This document shows positions 24,322 through 32,049 of a stretch of 45,122 nucleotides of DNA, piece by piece. The DNA lies in NCBI GenBank assembly GCA_041663425.1, contig JBAYMS010000009.1, positions 1-45,122 of the forward strand, written 5' to 3'. This stretch comes from FEN-1322 sp041663425. GTDB lineage: Bacteria; Omnitrophota; Gorgyraeia; 2-01-FULL-45-10. Position numbers and translations under genes: made by a program. The number at the start of each line of letters is the position of its first letter. Position 1 is the stretch's first letter. Below the pieces are notes generated by a model that saw only the letters and a list, made by a program, of their open reading frames with translations, was not told the origin of the DNA and searched no databases.

Positions 24322-24385
24322 AGCATTTACTAACAACAAAAAAACCATTCGAAGCCGGAAAACACTTCAAATGGTTAAATTATGT
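24322..24385 (-). terminator. Leader hairpin/terminator between def and the cold-shock gene
   Basis: On the minus strand AACCATTTGAAG pairs with CTTCGAATGGTT (12 bp, one G-U) around a 10-base loop and is followed by TTTTTTT. It lies downstream of the promoter at 24435-24463, so it can terminate def transcripts and also attenuate the cold-shock gene. Outer segments ACTAAC and GTTAGT flank it and could pair over long range. Confidence 0.75.
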
Positions 24386-24434
24386 TCAAAAGGTGGTTTT
24401 TGTTCACTAAATGACTCATTTTGTTAGTGTTATA

Positions 24435-24463
24435 ACTTTAACATATCACTTTCTTTTTGTCAA
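24435..24463 (-). promoter_or_regulatory. Promoter of the cold-shock gene
   Basis: TTGACA (24458-24463) and TAAAGT (24435-24440) on the minus strand are separated by 17 bases. The -35 lies inside the end of def. The resulting leader is about 130 bases long, as usual for cspA-type genes. Confidence 0.6.
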
Positions 24464-24928
24464 GCGTCTCTTTAAAAGTATCTTTTTCACGGGATTTACA
24501 TAATCTATTATCAAAATCCCTAATAAATGATCCAGTTCATGCTGTATGGCTCGTGCGAGCAGGCCATCTGCACGCAGTTCCTTGGCAATTCCTTCCTCAT
24601 CAAGGAACTGCACCGTAACAGATTTAGCTCTTTTTATCTTAACGCATACCTCGGGAACGCTCAGACAGCCCTCTTCGAGTAGCTCGCGCCCGTCTCTTTT
24701 TACAATCACCGGGTTTACCAGACATATAAGCCCGGAGCCTACGTCTATAACAGCAAGCTGCTTATCTATGCCGACCTGAAGGGCGGCCAAGCCTACCCCT
24801 TGAGACAAGTACATGAGCTTTGCCATCTCGGATAGAGTTTCTTTTATGTGAGGGGTTACCTTTAATACCTTTGAAGCTTTCTTGCGTAGAATAGGATCGG
24901 GAAATTTTCTTATCGTTAATTCCTGCAT
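24446..24928 (-). CDS. def: Peptide deformylase
   Basis: This 160-residue metalloenzyme removes the formyl group from new protein N-termini. All three motifs are present: GVGLAALQ at 44-51, EEGCLSVP at 85-92 with metal ligand C88, and QHELDHL with H130, E131 and H134. It starts 5 bases after the panD stop. Normal length. Confidence 0.97.
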   Translation of the reverse strand: MQELTIRKFPDPILRKKASKVLKVTPHIKETLSEMAKLMYLSQGVGLAALQVGIDKQLAVIDVGSGLICLVNPVIVKRDGRELLEEGCLSVPEVCVKIKRAKSVTVQFLDEEGIAKELRADGLLARAIQHELDHLLGILIIDYVNPVKKILLKRRLTKRK

Positions 24929-24933
24929 ATAGT

Positions 24934-25284
24934 TTACTTGGTAGGTTTATTGTTCGAGTTCACGTGTACGACTTTCATTTTGAGTTTTTGCGCCTCTTTG
25001 TCTTCCAGAAGGCATTTTGATAAAATTATAATAAGATCGCCCACTTTGCCCTTATGTGCGGCAGCCCCGTAAAGTCCTATCTTCCCGGAATCAGCCGGTT
25101 CTTCTATGGCGTATGTTTCAAAGCGCTCGCCGTTATTGATATTAACTACCTGCACCATCTCTCCATGGCAAATATTGGCTTTTTTAAGCAGATTCGTATC
25201 TATGCCTATGCTTCCTTCATAGTGAAGGTCTACTTTCGTTATTGTGGCCCTGTGGATTTTGGATTTACACATTATTCTAATCAT
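24934..25284 (-). CDS. panD: Aspartate 1-decarboxylase proenzyme
   Basis: This 116-residue proenzyme makes beta-alanine for pantothenate. The Gly24-Ser25 self-cleavage site (YEGSIGID) that yields the pyruvoyl group is present, with Lys9 in KSKIHRATIT and the YAAAHKG-like segment GLYGAAAHKGKVGD. It lies in a PilZ, lipoprotein, panD, def operon with short gaps. It is full length. Confidence 0.95.
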   Translation of the reverse strand: MIRIMCKSKIHRATITKVDLHYEGSIGIDTNLLKKANICHGEMVQVVNINNGERFETYAIEEPADSGKIGLYGAAAHKGKVGDLIIILSKCLLEDKEAQKLKMKVVHVNSNNKPTK

Positions 25285-25293
25285 AAATATTGA

Positions 25294-25635
25294 TTACTCT
25301 CCGATTTCCGTAAGGTTATTTCCGTCAAAGTATAGTTTTTTCGTTGTAGACAAATACCCGGCATCCAGCGGTATAGAGCTATATTGCGCTCTATATATCC
25401 AAACCTCTCTGGATCCCTGCCATTTGGCCTTGTCTTCTACCATCTTTATCTGGCTTGGCTTGCCCCATATTGATTCGACCTGTTCTTTCGTCATACCTAC
25501 TTTTATTGACTCTGTTCCAAGGGGATGCTTTACGACTTCTTCCGGGTTAGGTATTATAATGGCGGAACATCCGGAGAACAGGATTGCAGATACTATGATA
25601 ACTGCCAGATGATTAAGCCTTTTTACTTTTTGCAT
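25294..25635 (-). CDS. BamE/SmpA-like lipoprotein
   Basis: This 113-residue lipoprotein has a signal peptide with lipobox LFSGC (Cys23). The mature domain begins with a motif similar to BamE/SmpA folds (IKVGMTKEQVESIWGKPSQI) and ends with a short beta-rich segment (REVWIYRAQ...KKLYFDGNNLTEI). It probably sits in the envelope. BamE assists outer-membrane protein assembly, but many unrelated small lipoproteins share this fold. It overlaps the PilZ gene 25613-26017 by 23 bases. Confidence 0.75.
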   Translation of the reverse strand: MQKVKRLNHLAVIIVSAILFSGCSAIIIPNPEEVVKHPLGTESIKVGMTKEQVESIWGKPSQIKMVEDKAKWQGSREVWIYRAQYSSIPLDAGYLSTTKKLYFDGNNLTEIGE

Positions 25636-26017
25636 TCTTCATGTCCTCCGATAAGTTATAAACAAGATCACATAAAAATTTTAAAAATGTATTCTTATTA
25701 TCTTCTTCTATCTCCAGGAACTCAATGCCTACATCGAATGGAGCATTGTCTTCCAGGGACAGCTTTTTCTTCCACATTATCTTACCGCTTGCATGGACGG
25801 GATTTGCGACTTCCGGAATATCAAGCTTAGTTTCCAGCACATTGCCTTCAGAGATCTCTTTGTCAGTAGTCTGAAACCTGACACCATCTGCAGAAATATC
25901 TTTAGCCACTACATTATGGATTTTGTCCTGGCCGGCCACCGTATAGGTTATGCTTATAGGTTGTCGTAATCGTATGAAACTTCGTCTTTCAACGAATCTA
26001 TCCCTTATTCTTGTCAT
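25613..26017 (-). CDS. PilZ domain protein
   Basis: This 134-residue stand-alone PilZ protein has the c-di-GMP motifs ERRSFIRLR and DISADGVRF, followed by the usual KIMWKKK strand and DVGIEFLEI. It is expected to bind cyclic di-GMP. It is first in an operon with the lipoprotein, panD and def, under a good promoter at 26040-26068. Confidence 0.9.
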   Translation of the reverse strand: MTRIRDRFVERRSFIRLRQPISITYTVAGQDKIHNVVAKDISADGVRFQTTDKEISEGNVLETKLDIPEVANPVHASGKIMWKKKLSLEDNAPFDVGIEFLEIEEDNKNTFLKFLCDLVYNLSEDMKNAKSKKA

Positions 26018-26039
26018 TTCGGGGGTCTCCGGTCATCAA

Positions 26040-26068
26040 AATATAACATACAATACATTTACGGTCAA
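26040..26068 (-). promoter_or_regulatory. Promoter of the PilZ-lipoprotein-panD-def operon
   Basis: On the minus strand TTGACC (26063-26068) and TATATT (26040-26045) are separated by 17 bases. The ATG is 23 bases past the -10. Confidence 0.7.
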
Positions 26069-26074
26069 CTTTAA

Positions 26075-27787
26075 TTACAATGGTTTGGCCGCGCCCTCTT
26101 TCTGGGGAGCCGGTTTGATTGGTTCTGCATTATTAAGGTCAAGCCAGTCGATCATATTAGTTAAAACTTCTTTATCGACATCATAGTACATCTTGGACAA
26201 GCCGTCGTTTAGTAATTTTCCAAAAAAATGACCTAAATAGCTATAGTAAATTGCCGAATGTTTCATCTTGCCGTATTCGGCCAAAGTTTTGTCAAGGCTC
26301 GCGCCATACTCAGCCGGTACGTCCATATCGTTCTTTCCATGCATTATGAGGATCGGGGCTGAGATCTGGACGATCGCCTCCTTGGGGTCGAAAATTCCAT
26401 CTACCCTCATTGCCTTAAGATAGCATCTTTTGCCTAGGAGGTGGGTCCAGTCATGCTTTGTTCCGTGAACTATCTCATCCGTCTCCTTTAGGGACATCAG
26501 GACAGATCTTAAGTATTCCTCATCCCATTTTTCCATAACGGCTTTTTCACGGATCATTTTCTCATAATCACGAAGATCGGTTTTGACCAGCGGCGCCATC
26601 AATATTATGCTTCGGATGTCAGGGTTTCCAGCAGCTAACCTCAATGTGTTAATAGTTCCTTCGGAATGCGCTATAACTGCTATCCGGCCTGGATTTACAT
26701 TCTTCTGTGATTTCAAAAAATTTGCGGCTGCGGTAATATCAGCCAGGTCATCATCCTGTGTGGCGGTAATCGTTTTTCCGCCGCTTGCCCCCACACCTCT
26801 TCTGTCAAAACGTAAAACACAATACCCGTTCTTTGAAAGGTGGTCCGAAAGCGATTCAAAAAAACCCTGATAATTGCGGTCTTGCGGCCCGGAACCCCAT
26901 ACCAATAAAGCTGCCGGATATGTTTTGCCCTCAAGAGACCCTTGAGCCTCAGCAGGAGACGTTAAAGTGCCTGACAGCTGACGATTTTTACTGTCAAAAG
27001 TCACATTTTTGGAAGTGTATTTATCAGACGTTACAATCCGCTCCTTGGGATTGATCTGTTTTACGTTAAAGTTTCTGGTCATCTTAAGCCCGATAGATGG
27101 TATCTCTATCATAATAAGGCTTTTGTCTGATTTTGCCACCCAGACATTTCCTGGCGGCAGTCCTTTTATCTTAAGCAGCAGATTTTCAGTTTTTATCTTT
27201 CTATGGCCTATCTTAAGATATTCATTTTTTATGGAAGTCAGGGTAACGAAACGTTTTAACGGAGGTATATCGTTACTTGGAAGGAAAACAAGAGAGTTGA
27301 AACCCTGCGACCTGCCTCGTCGAAAATCATAATTTTCTATTATCGGCATATACGTAACAGGAGAATCTTCTTCGAAAATAAAGGTCCCCTTTCGTATAGG
27401 CATCCCCGAAAGATACCGGAAGGATGACATGAACTTTGAAAGAAAAGATACGGAATCGTCCTTGTTCTCGGCATAGATCAGGTATAGCGCCTTATTAGCC
27501 GTAAGTTCTTTCTGATAAGTTTCAAAATTGTATTTTTTATCAAGGTCAATCCGGATCTTTTTTTCTGTAAATAGCTCCCGGAACGGCATCGAAGAAATGG
27601 ATTTATATACTATTTTTTCTTCGGTGAGAAATTTATCTATCTTTGTTGTGCCGATATACTGCCCTTTAATAGCGGTATCGTAATAGAGTGTCGTATGGTT
27701 GTGCTTATCAAGATATATAAAGGATATAATAAACAGGAAGACGCTGATAATAAATATAAGGAATACCGTTAGATATATTTTTCTCAT
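26075..27787 (-). CDS. Membrane-anchored alpha/beta hydrolase
   Basis: This 570-residue protein has an N-terminal signal anchor (residues 4-26), an extracytoplasmic region of about 250 residues, then an alpha/beta hydrolase domain. The oxyanion strand reads ALLVWGSGPQDRNYQG, the nucleophile is in IAVIAHSEGT, the acid probably in HGKNDMDVPAEYG, and the His in YLGHFF. The hydrolase part resembles the dienelactone hydrolase/prolyl-oligopeptidase-like esterases (COG1073). Substrate is unknown. Its ATG overlaps the stop of the 54-residue gene (ATGA). Confidence 0.8.
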   Translation of the reverse strand: MRKIYLTVFLIFIISVFLFIISFIYLDKHNHTTLYYDTAIKGQYIGTTKIDKFLTEEKIVYKSISSMPFRELFTEKKIRIDLDKKYNFETYQKELTANKALYLIYAENKDDSVSFLSKFMSSFRYLSGMPIRKGTFIFEEDSPVTYMPIIENYDFRRGRSQGFNSLVFLPSNDIPPLKRFVTLTSIKNEYLKIGHRKIKTENLLLKIKGLPPGNVWVAKSDKSLIMIEIPSIGLKMTRNFNVKQINPKERIVTSDKYTSKNVTFDSKNRQLSGTLTSPAEAQGSLEGKTYPAALLVWGSGPQDRNYQGFFESLSDHLSKNGYCVLRFDRRGVGASGGKTITATQDDDLADITAAANFLKSQKNVNPGRIAVIAHSEGTINTLRLAAGNPDIRSIILMAPLVKTDLRDYEKMIREKAVMEKWDEEYLRSVLMSLKETDEIVHGTKHDWTHLLGKRCYLKAMRVDGIFDPKEAIVQISAPILIMHGKNDMDVPAEYGASLDKTLAEYGKMKHSAIYYSYLGHFFGKLLNDGLSKMYYDVDKEVLTNMIDWLDLNNAEPIKPAPQKEGAAKPL

Positions 27788-27948
27788 TTAATCCTGAGCT
27801 CTCTTAGTCTGTGTTCATACGAAGCCTTCAGTTCCTTGTCTTTTATTTCCAGATAGGCAATATAACCGATCAGTGTCAATATAAGGACTATGGCTATTAT
27901 TACGCTTGAGACAAATGCTACTATAAGGCTCTTCTTTTTTATCAGCAT
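27784..27948 (-). CDS. Small single-span membrane protein (54 aa)
   Basis: This ORF encodes MLIKKKSLIVAFVSSVIIAI and continues through one hydrophobic segment to a charged helix (YLEIKDKELKASYEHRLREL). It overlaps the DUF4416 gene by 7 bases at its start and the hydrolase gene by ATGA at its end, so both sides are translationally coupled, which supports it as real. No family was recognised. The charged C-terminal helix could be a short coiled coil. Confidence 0.65.
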   Translation of the reverse strand: MLIKKKSLIVAFVSSVIIAIVLILTLIGYIAYLEIKDKELKASYEHRLRELRIK

Positions 27949-28487
27949 ATACACCTCTTTGATGATTTGGCTATGCGATCCTTGTAGATTTGACGGATTA
28001 TTTCAAATATCTTTAAATACTCGCTCGTTTTATAATCCGGATATGTCCACGGCCACGGATTAAAAGTATTATCTTTATAAAATAGAGTGATCTCAGCGAA
28101 TATCCCTTTACCCAGATACAATCTATGAGTATAATCTTTGGTGGAAAAAAGGACTAGCTTTGAAAGATTGAGGTAGCCGGGGTCAATATTTATCGTCCTG
28201 CTGCCCTCTTTTGAATATTTCTTCTCTATAAGGTTTGTCTTTACCTTGGCAGTATATATTTTTTTAAGGTCGAAAAGCCGTTCAAAACTTAAAAACCTGC
28301 GCTTCAGCACCTCACCCATTTCCTCTTTATAATAATCAGTATGCGTAAAATCAAGCTGGTCGCTTTCAAAATCTATTTTTCCGAAGCACCTTATTAGATC
28401 TCTTTTGGCCTTAACGTATGTTGAAGCATCGTTGAATAATAAGCCGATTATCAGTTTTACTTTTTCAGGATACCTGAGGGTGCCCAT
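27942..28487 (-). CDS. DUF4416 family protein
   Basis: This 181-residue protein matches the DUF4416 pattern as I know it: PEKVKLIIGLLFNDAS at the start, DFTHTDYYKEEMGEVLKRRF near residue 45, then NIDPGYLNLSKLVLFSTKDY and WPWTYPDYKTSEYL. Some members are annotated as GTP-binding, but no P-loop is visible here. It starts 9 bases after the PilZ gene and runs into the 54-residue gene. Function unknown. Confidence 0.75.
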   Translation of the reverse strand: MGTLRYPEKVKLIIGLLFNDASTYVKAKRDLIRCFGKIDFESDQLDFTHTDYYKEEMGEVLKRRFLSFERLFDLKKIYTAKVKTNLIEKKYSKEGSRTINIDPGYLNLSKLVLFSTKDYTHRLYLGKGIFAEITLFYKDNTFNPWPWTYPDYKTSEYLKIFEIIRQIYKDRIAKSSKRCIC

Positions 28488-28496
28488 CCGTATTCC

Positions 28497-28991
28497 TTAG
28501 CTTTCCTGGTCAGCGGGGATCGAGCGGATATAGTCGATAAAATTTTTACCAAAAGGTTCTTTGATGGAAGAAAATTTTACTCCCGAATAAAAAAATCTTT
28601 TGCCCGACAACTCATCTGTGCCTGCAGCATCCTCGGTCCAGACTATGTCTCCGGCTACCTCTGCCGTGTTGCCGGAATTTGGAAGCAATATCTTCAGGCT
28701 TAGCGCTGTGCCAAGCGGTAATTTTTCATCAAGCAGCAGCTTGGCTCCGCCTTCGGAGATATCTATCGTCTTACCGCTTATGTTTTTTGCAATGCTCTTT
28801 TTTAGTACGGAATAAGAGATGGCCAGCGACTGTGTAAAGCGCGGATGCTGCCTGCGCTCTCTCCCGCTCCAATATCCCTCAAGTTTTGCATGGCGGAATC
28901 TGTTCTTCGCAGCAAATCCGTCATTCTTGAAAATGAGGAACAAAATAGCCATGAGGAGAACTATGAATAGTAATTCTAAAAATATTAACAC
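28497..28991 (-). CDS. Membrane-anchored PilZ domain protein
   Basis: This 164-residue protein has an N-terminal transmembrane helix (residues 1-22) and a cytoplasmic PilZ domain with RRQHPR (from residue 47) and DISEGGAKL. It is expected to bind c-di-GMP at the membrane. It starts 4 bases after the next PilZ gene. Confidence 0.88.
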   Translation of the reverse strand: MLIFLELLFIVLLMAILFLIFKNDGFAAKNRFRHAKLEGYWSGRERRQHPRFTQSLAISYSVLKKSIAKNISGKTIDISEGGAKLLLDEKLPLGTALSLKILLPNSGNTAEVAGDIVWTEDAAGTDELSGKRFFYSGVKFSSIKEPFGKNFIDYIRSIPADQES

Positions 28992-28995
28992 TTCT

Positions 28996-29364
28996 CTATT
29001 CTCCTCTCTTTCTACTCGTTATGTAATTTTGTATAGTCTCCCTGTCTCTCGATGTGAGATTGTCAAAGAAAATAGCAGCATCATAATGCTTAACAACGCC
29101 GTCAATTATCACCGGATGCTCCCTGACTACCACTCCGTCAACGTCCAGCTCTTTAGATGCTTTGTCGGCCCTTATATTCTCAGGTACCATAAGCTTAATC
29201 CGGACTCTTGACATGAGAGGGATCTCTTTATCTATCTTGCAGTATATGCCCGAGGCGCTTATGTCCATAGTATGTGTGACAGTATCAAAACTGCCGGACT
29301 CAAGCCTTAAAGCCAGACCTTCATCTTTTACCCGCGGAAACAATCTTCTCTCTGTAGCAACCAT
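28996..29364 (-). CDS. PilZ domain protein
   Basis: This 122-residue stand-alone PilZ protein has ERRLFPRVK at residues 5-13 and DISASGIY. The C-terminal DAAIFFDNLTSRDRETIQNYI is typical. It follows the HIT gene by 35 bases with AAGGAG upstream of the ATG, and is followed directly by the membrane-anchored PilZ gene. Confidence 0.9.
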   Translation of the reverse strand: MVATERRLFPRVKDEGLALRLESGSFDTVTHTMDISASGIYCKIDKEIPLMSRVRIKLMVPENIRADKASKELDVDGVVVREHPVIIDGVVKHYDAAIFFDNLTSRDRETIQNYITSRKRGE

Positions 29365-29399
29365 TTGACTTGCTCCTTTTTATTCAGAATTTCGCGTTA

Positions 29400-29750
29400 T
29401 CATCCCGGCGGCCATGCGAATTTGCGTCCGCCTAGAAGGTGTAGATGCAGATGAAAAACTGCCTGTCCGGCATCTTTATTACAATTCATTACCAGCCTGT
29501 ATCCCGAATCATGGATACCGCGTTCTTTAGCTATTCTCTTAGCTGCAAGTATAAGATATCCGGCCAATTCAGCATCTGCTTCGGTCAGGTCGGAAATCTT
29601 TTCGATATGTCTCTTCGGAATAAGTAAAACATGAACAGGTGCCTGGGGGCTTACGTCCTCGAAAGCGATTATCCGCGGATCCTCAAATACGATCTTTGCG
29701 GGGATCTCCTTGTTTGCTATTTTACAGAAAAGACAACTATGGGCTACCAT
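29400..29750 (-). CDS. HIT family hydrolase (HINT-like)
   Basis: This 116-residue histidine-triad protein has the HLHLH active site (H100, H102, H104) and the N-terminal CLFCKIANKEIPAKIVFED. HINT-type enzymes hydrolyse adenosine phosphoramidates. The -10 box lies about 10 bases before the ATG, so the mRNA may be leaderless. It heads an operon with two PilZ genes, DUF4416, the 54-residue protein and the hydrolase. Confidence 0.93.
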   Translation of the reverse strand: MVAHSCLFCKIANKEIPAKIVFEDPRIIAFEDVSPQAPVHVLLIPKRHIEKISDLTEADAELAGYLILAAKRIAKERGIHDSGYRLVMNCNKDAGQAVFHLHLHLLGGRKFAWPPG

Positions 29751-29759
29751 ATTTTGTTT

Positions 29760-29789
29760 ATTTTACCATCAAAACTGGCACGTATTCAA
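29760..29789 (-). promoter_or_regulatory. Promoter of the HIT-PilZ operon, with repeat-derived -35
   Basis: On the minus strand TTGAAT (29784-29789) and TAAAAT (29760-29765) are separated by 18 bases. Expected initiation is within about 3-5 bases of the ATG at 29750. The -35 overlaps repeat copy C. Confidence 0.6.
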
Positions 29790-29800
29790 GTTTATTCTGT
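29787..29800 (-). repeat. Dispersed intergenic repeat, copy C
   Basis: This is an exact CAAGTTTATTCTGT copy, continuing on the plus strand as CACCAGTTGG, close to CGCGAGTTGA in copy A. It lies between the DUF523 and HIT genes in the same orientation relative to the downstream gene as the other copies. Confidence 0.7.
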
Positions 29801-29827
29801 CACCAGTTGGCTATACGCTGAGTTAAT

Positions 29828-30298
29828 TCAGCCGCGCGTTTTCTCGGAAGCAACTTTTATCCCACGCTCTTCAAGCGCAGCTGTCAATATACCGTTACCT
29901 TCACGGAGGACATTCTTGAATGAACCGTCGTAAATACATCCTTTTCCGCAGCACGGACTATTGGTTTTAAGGATAGCTTTTTTTATCCTATGCTTCTCTG
30001 CCAGATGCACAGCTGCCCTTACGCCTTTAACACATTCAATCGTTACATCCCGACCATCAATATCCACTACCTTGGCCTTTCCCCTGAGCACATCCAGTCC
30101 CTCGCCGCCTATTATTTCCATGCGGGATCGCGGCACGGGTAGTCCGCCCATAACTTCCGGGCACACCAGGAGACACTTACCGGAAAGGTACATATTCTGT
30201 ATGTAACGGGTTAAGTTATTTCGCGACCTATAGGTGCAGTTTATTCCTGCAAGGCATGCGCTTACTAAAAATTGCGGCTTATTTTGAGGAGAAGCCAT
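29828..30298 (-). CDS. DUF523 family protein
   Basis: This protein of about 156 residues matches DUF523 (YbbK-like): LVSACLAGINCTYRSRNN near the start, CPEVMGGLPVPRSRMEI, and KTNSPCCGKGCIYDGSF. Conserved cysteines suggest a metal or Fe-S site. The frame opens at 30349, but the ATG at 30298 gives the family start. It overlaps the flavin reductase gene by 20 bases. Function is not established. Confidence 0.85.
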   Translation of the reverse strand: MASPQNKPQFLVSACLAGINCTYRSRNNLTRYIQNMYLSGKCLLVCPEVMGGLPVPRSRMEIIGGEGLDVLRGKAKVVDIDGRDVTIECVKGVRAAVHLAEKHRIKKAILKTNSPCCGKGCIYDGSFKNVLREGNGILTAALEERGIKVASEKTRG

Positions 30299-30842
30299 AA
30301 TGTCCGATACGTTTTCCGAGGCTCCAATACTCACCCTGATTATATACAAACGGAGAGATCTTTGAGTAGTCTATGCTTTTTGCGGATGTGAGGATACTAT
30401 TATCTGCCCGAATGCCTAATACCTCACCTATAAACATATCGTGGGCGCCCAGAGAAATGATATCTTTGACTTTGCATTCTATATTTACAGGGCACTCTTT
30501 GATGGCCGGCGAAAGTATTTTGCGGGAAGGTGCTGGTGTAAAAGAGCAGAGCTTGAATTTATCCGTGTCTTTTCCCGACCTGATGCCGCATATGTCAACC
30601 TCTTTCAGCATTGCCGCGTCAGGAATATTAACAGCGAAATCCCCTGTATTTTTTATTAAGCGATGCGAATATCTGGAAGGTCTTATTGAAACACTAAGCA
30701 TGGGCGGATTTGAACATACAACCCCGCACCATGCTATCGTTATAATATTAGCGGATCCTGTTGTCTTGTCGACGCTGCTGACAAGCACTACAGGAACCGG
30801 GAATAGTCCTTCTCTGGGAGGGAAATCGGTCTTATGCATCAC
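30279..30842 (-). CDS. Flavin reductase-like FMN-binding protein
   Basis: This 187-residue protein of the flavin reductase-like split-barrel family has VPVVLVSSVDKTTGSANIIT at residues 16-35, CSNPPMLSVSIRPSRYSHRLI and FAVNIPDAAMLKEVDICG. Such proteins bind FMN and transfer electrons from NAD(P)H or a partner. The first codon is GTG at 30842 with an ATG directly after it at 30839. It lies between the zinc-ribbon protein and DUF523. Confidence 0.88.
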   Translation of the reverse strand: MMHKTDFPPREGLFPVPVVLVSSVDKTTGSANIITIAWCGVVCSNPPMLSVSIRPSRYSHRLIKNTGDFAVNIPDAAMLKEVDICGIRSGKDTDKFKLCSFTPAPSRKILSPAIKECPVNIECKVKDIISLGAHDMFIGEVLGIRADNSILTSAKSIDYSKISPFVYNQGEYWSLGKRIGHYGFSSK

Positions 30843-30863
30843 GCCTAACCAGAATGGTAGTTA

Positions 30864-31157
30864 TTATTGTGGCTTTGCTTCAGCTGCAGGCGCTTCAGCT
30901 TTTTTAACAGCTGTCTGCCAGCATTTTTTTGAGCAATAAAACTTTCCATCACGATAATACCAGCGCTTCTTTATCGACTTGTTGCAAGCAACGCAATTTG
31001 CAGGTCTCTCAACCTTTTCTACTTTCTTCTCTTCCCCAGTCTTTGCAGGTTCTGCTGCGGCGGCCGGTGTCGGCTCTGCAGCCTTAGCTTCTGCCTTTGG
31101 GGCAGCTGCGGCCTGCTCAACAGGTTTCTTTACTTCGTCTTTCTTTTCTTCTGCCAT
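30864..31157 (-). CDS. Ala/Glu/Lys-rich protein with C-terminal zinc-binding motif
   Basis: This protein of about 97 residues has a low-complexity N-terminal half (repeats of Ala, Pro, Glu, Lys), then a treble-clef-like segment ANCVACNKSIKKRWYYRDGK followed by FYCSKKCW, whose C-x2-C and C-x3-C pairs could bind zinc. The tail is again Ala/Glu/Pro rich. The ATG at 31157 is chosen over 31169 because GAGAGGAAAT precedes it. A nucleic-acid or ribosome-associated role is possible but unproven. Confidence 0.65.
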   Translation of the reverse strand: MAEEKKDEVKKPVEQAAAAPKAEAKAAEPTPAAAAEPAKTGEEKKVEKVERPANCVACNKSIKKRWYYRDGKFYCSKKCWQTAVKKAEAPAAEAKPQ

Positions 31158-31182
31158 ATTTCCTCTCAAACAATAAAGTTTT

Positions 31183-31533
31183 CTATTTCTTATCCAATAG
31201 TTTCAACCACTGTGAATAGATATATTCTAACAGTCTTCCCTTGTCCGGGCTATCTATTTTTTTAAATCGTACACCTGTTTCGTACGAGCTCGTGCCAAGC
31301 GGACCCTTCTGCCATGCCACTTCACATGATGCAAATATAGGTATATTATCTCCCGGCACATCCATAGTCAGGTCGAGTTCCGTGCCCTCCCTGATCCTTC
31401 TGTCCGTTATTATGAGAGCGCCTTCCTTGGATAGATTCTTTACTTTATATGAAGCTTTTGACTTATCAGCGCCAATATGGCACAGTGCATTCAAAGCTGT
31501 TTCAAATCGTAAAAATCTTCTTCTCTCAGTCAC
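31183..31533 (-). CDS. PilZ domain protein
   Basis: This 116-residue stand-alone PilZ protein has ERRRFLRFE and NLSKEGALI, then VAWQKGPLGTSSYETGVRFK. It starts with GTG at 31533 with AGAGG upstream. The zinc-motif gene follows after 25 bases. Confidence 0.87.
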   Translation of the reverse strand: MTERRRFLRFETALNALCHIGADKSKASYKVKNLSKEGALIITDRRIREGTELDLTMDVPGDNIPIFASCEVAWQKGPLGTSSYETGVRFKKIDSPDKGRLLEYIYSQWLKLLDKK

Positions 31534-31557
31534 GATTACCTCTATTCTTAAATTTCT

Positions 31558-31601
31558 GATAAAAAATAAGGGGACAAAAATTGCTTTTCATCCCCTTATT
31601 T
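31558..31601 (-). terminator. Intrinsic terminator after the TIGR04073-like gene
   Basis: On the minus strand AAATAAGGGGA pairs with TCCCCTTATTT (11 bp, 16-base loop) and is followed by TTTTTATC. It separates the TIGR04073-like gene from the PilZ gene downstream. Confidence 0.8.
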
Positions 31602-31623
31602 CCGCTGTCCTTACGGACAAACT

Positions 31624-31959
31624 TTATTTGCCTTTAGCAAACACAAATTCTGGCTCTAGAACCGGGGTATAGCTTTCCGGTATCGGGAACGGGAAAGTCA
31701 CTGTCTCATAAACGCCAGCGCCTGTCCTTACTATGGTCATCCCAACGCCCTTCGCTAATCCGATTGTAATGCCAGAGAGAGGATTATCTTCAACGCTGGT
31801 GTCGTATATGTTCTTAGGAAGCTCAATCCACCCTGTGACTATATTGGCAACTCCTCTGTAGAGCTTTTTGCCCATATCCTGAGCATAGCTCGCTGTTGCT
31901 ATATTGACGATCATTAATACAGCAACACATATAATAATACCTTTTAGTAAATTCTTCAT
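31624..31959 (-). CDS. Exosortase system-associated protein, TIGR04073-like
   Basis: This 111-residue secreted protein has a signal peptide ending about ASYAQD (residue 26). The mature start KKLYRGVANIVTGWIELPKN matches the TIGR04073 pattern as I know it, and the end has FPIPESYTPVLEPEFVF. Members occur in PVC-related and other environmental bacteria that have exosortase-type sorting; no exosortase gene is in this window. It has a consensus promoter and its own terminator, so it is monocistronic and probably well expressed. Confidence 0.75.
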   Translation of the reverse strand: MKNLLKGIIICVAVLMIVNIATASYAQDMGKKLYRGVANIVTGWIELPKNIYDTSVEDNPLSGITIGLAKGVGMTIVRTGAGVYETVTFPFPIPESYTPVLEPEFVFAKGK

Positions 31960-31999
31960 TGTCTTAAGTCACCTCCCCTCTGTCCTGAATTTTGGTGCA

Positions 32000-32028
32000 A
32001 GTATAACACAAAAAGTTGGTTTTGTCAA
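32000..32028 (-). promoter_or_regulatory. Promoter of the TIGR04073-like gene
   Basis: TTGACA (32023-32028) and TATACT (32000-32005) on the minus strand are separated by 17 bases. Confidence 0.8.
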
Positions 32029-32049
32029 GGTTTAACAAACGCAGTTCAT

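Noticed and set aside
24322..24385. ANTAR motif before the cold-shock gene
   Set aside because: No six-base loop with A1/G4 or NNNGRC overlaps its terminator arm.
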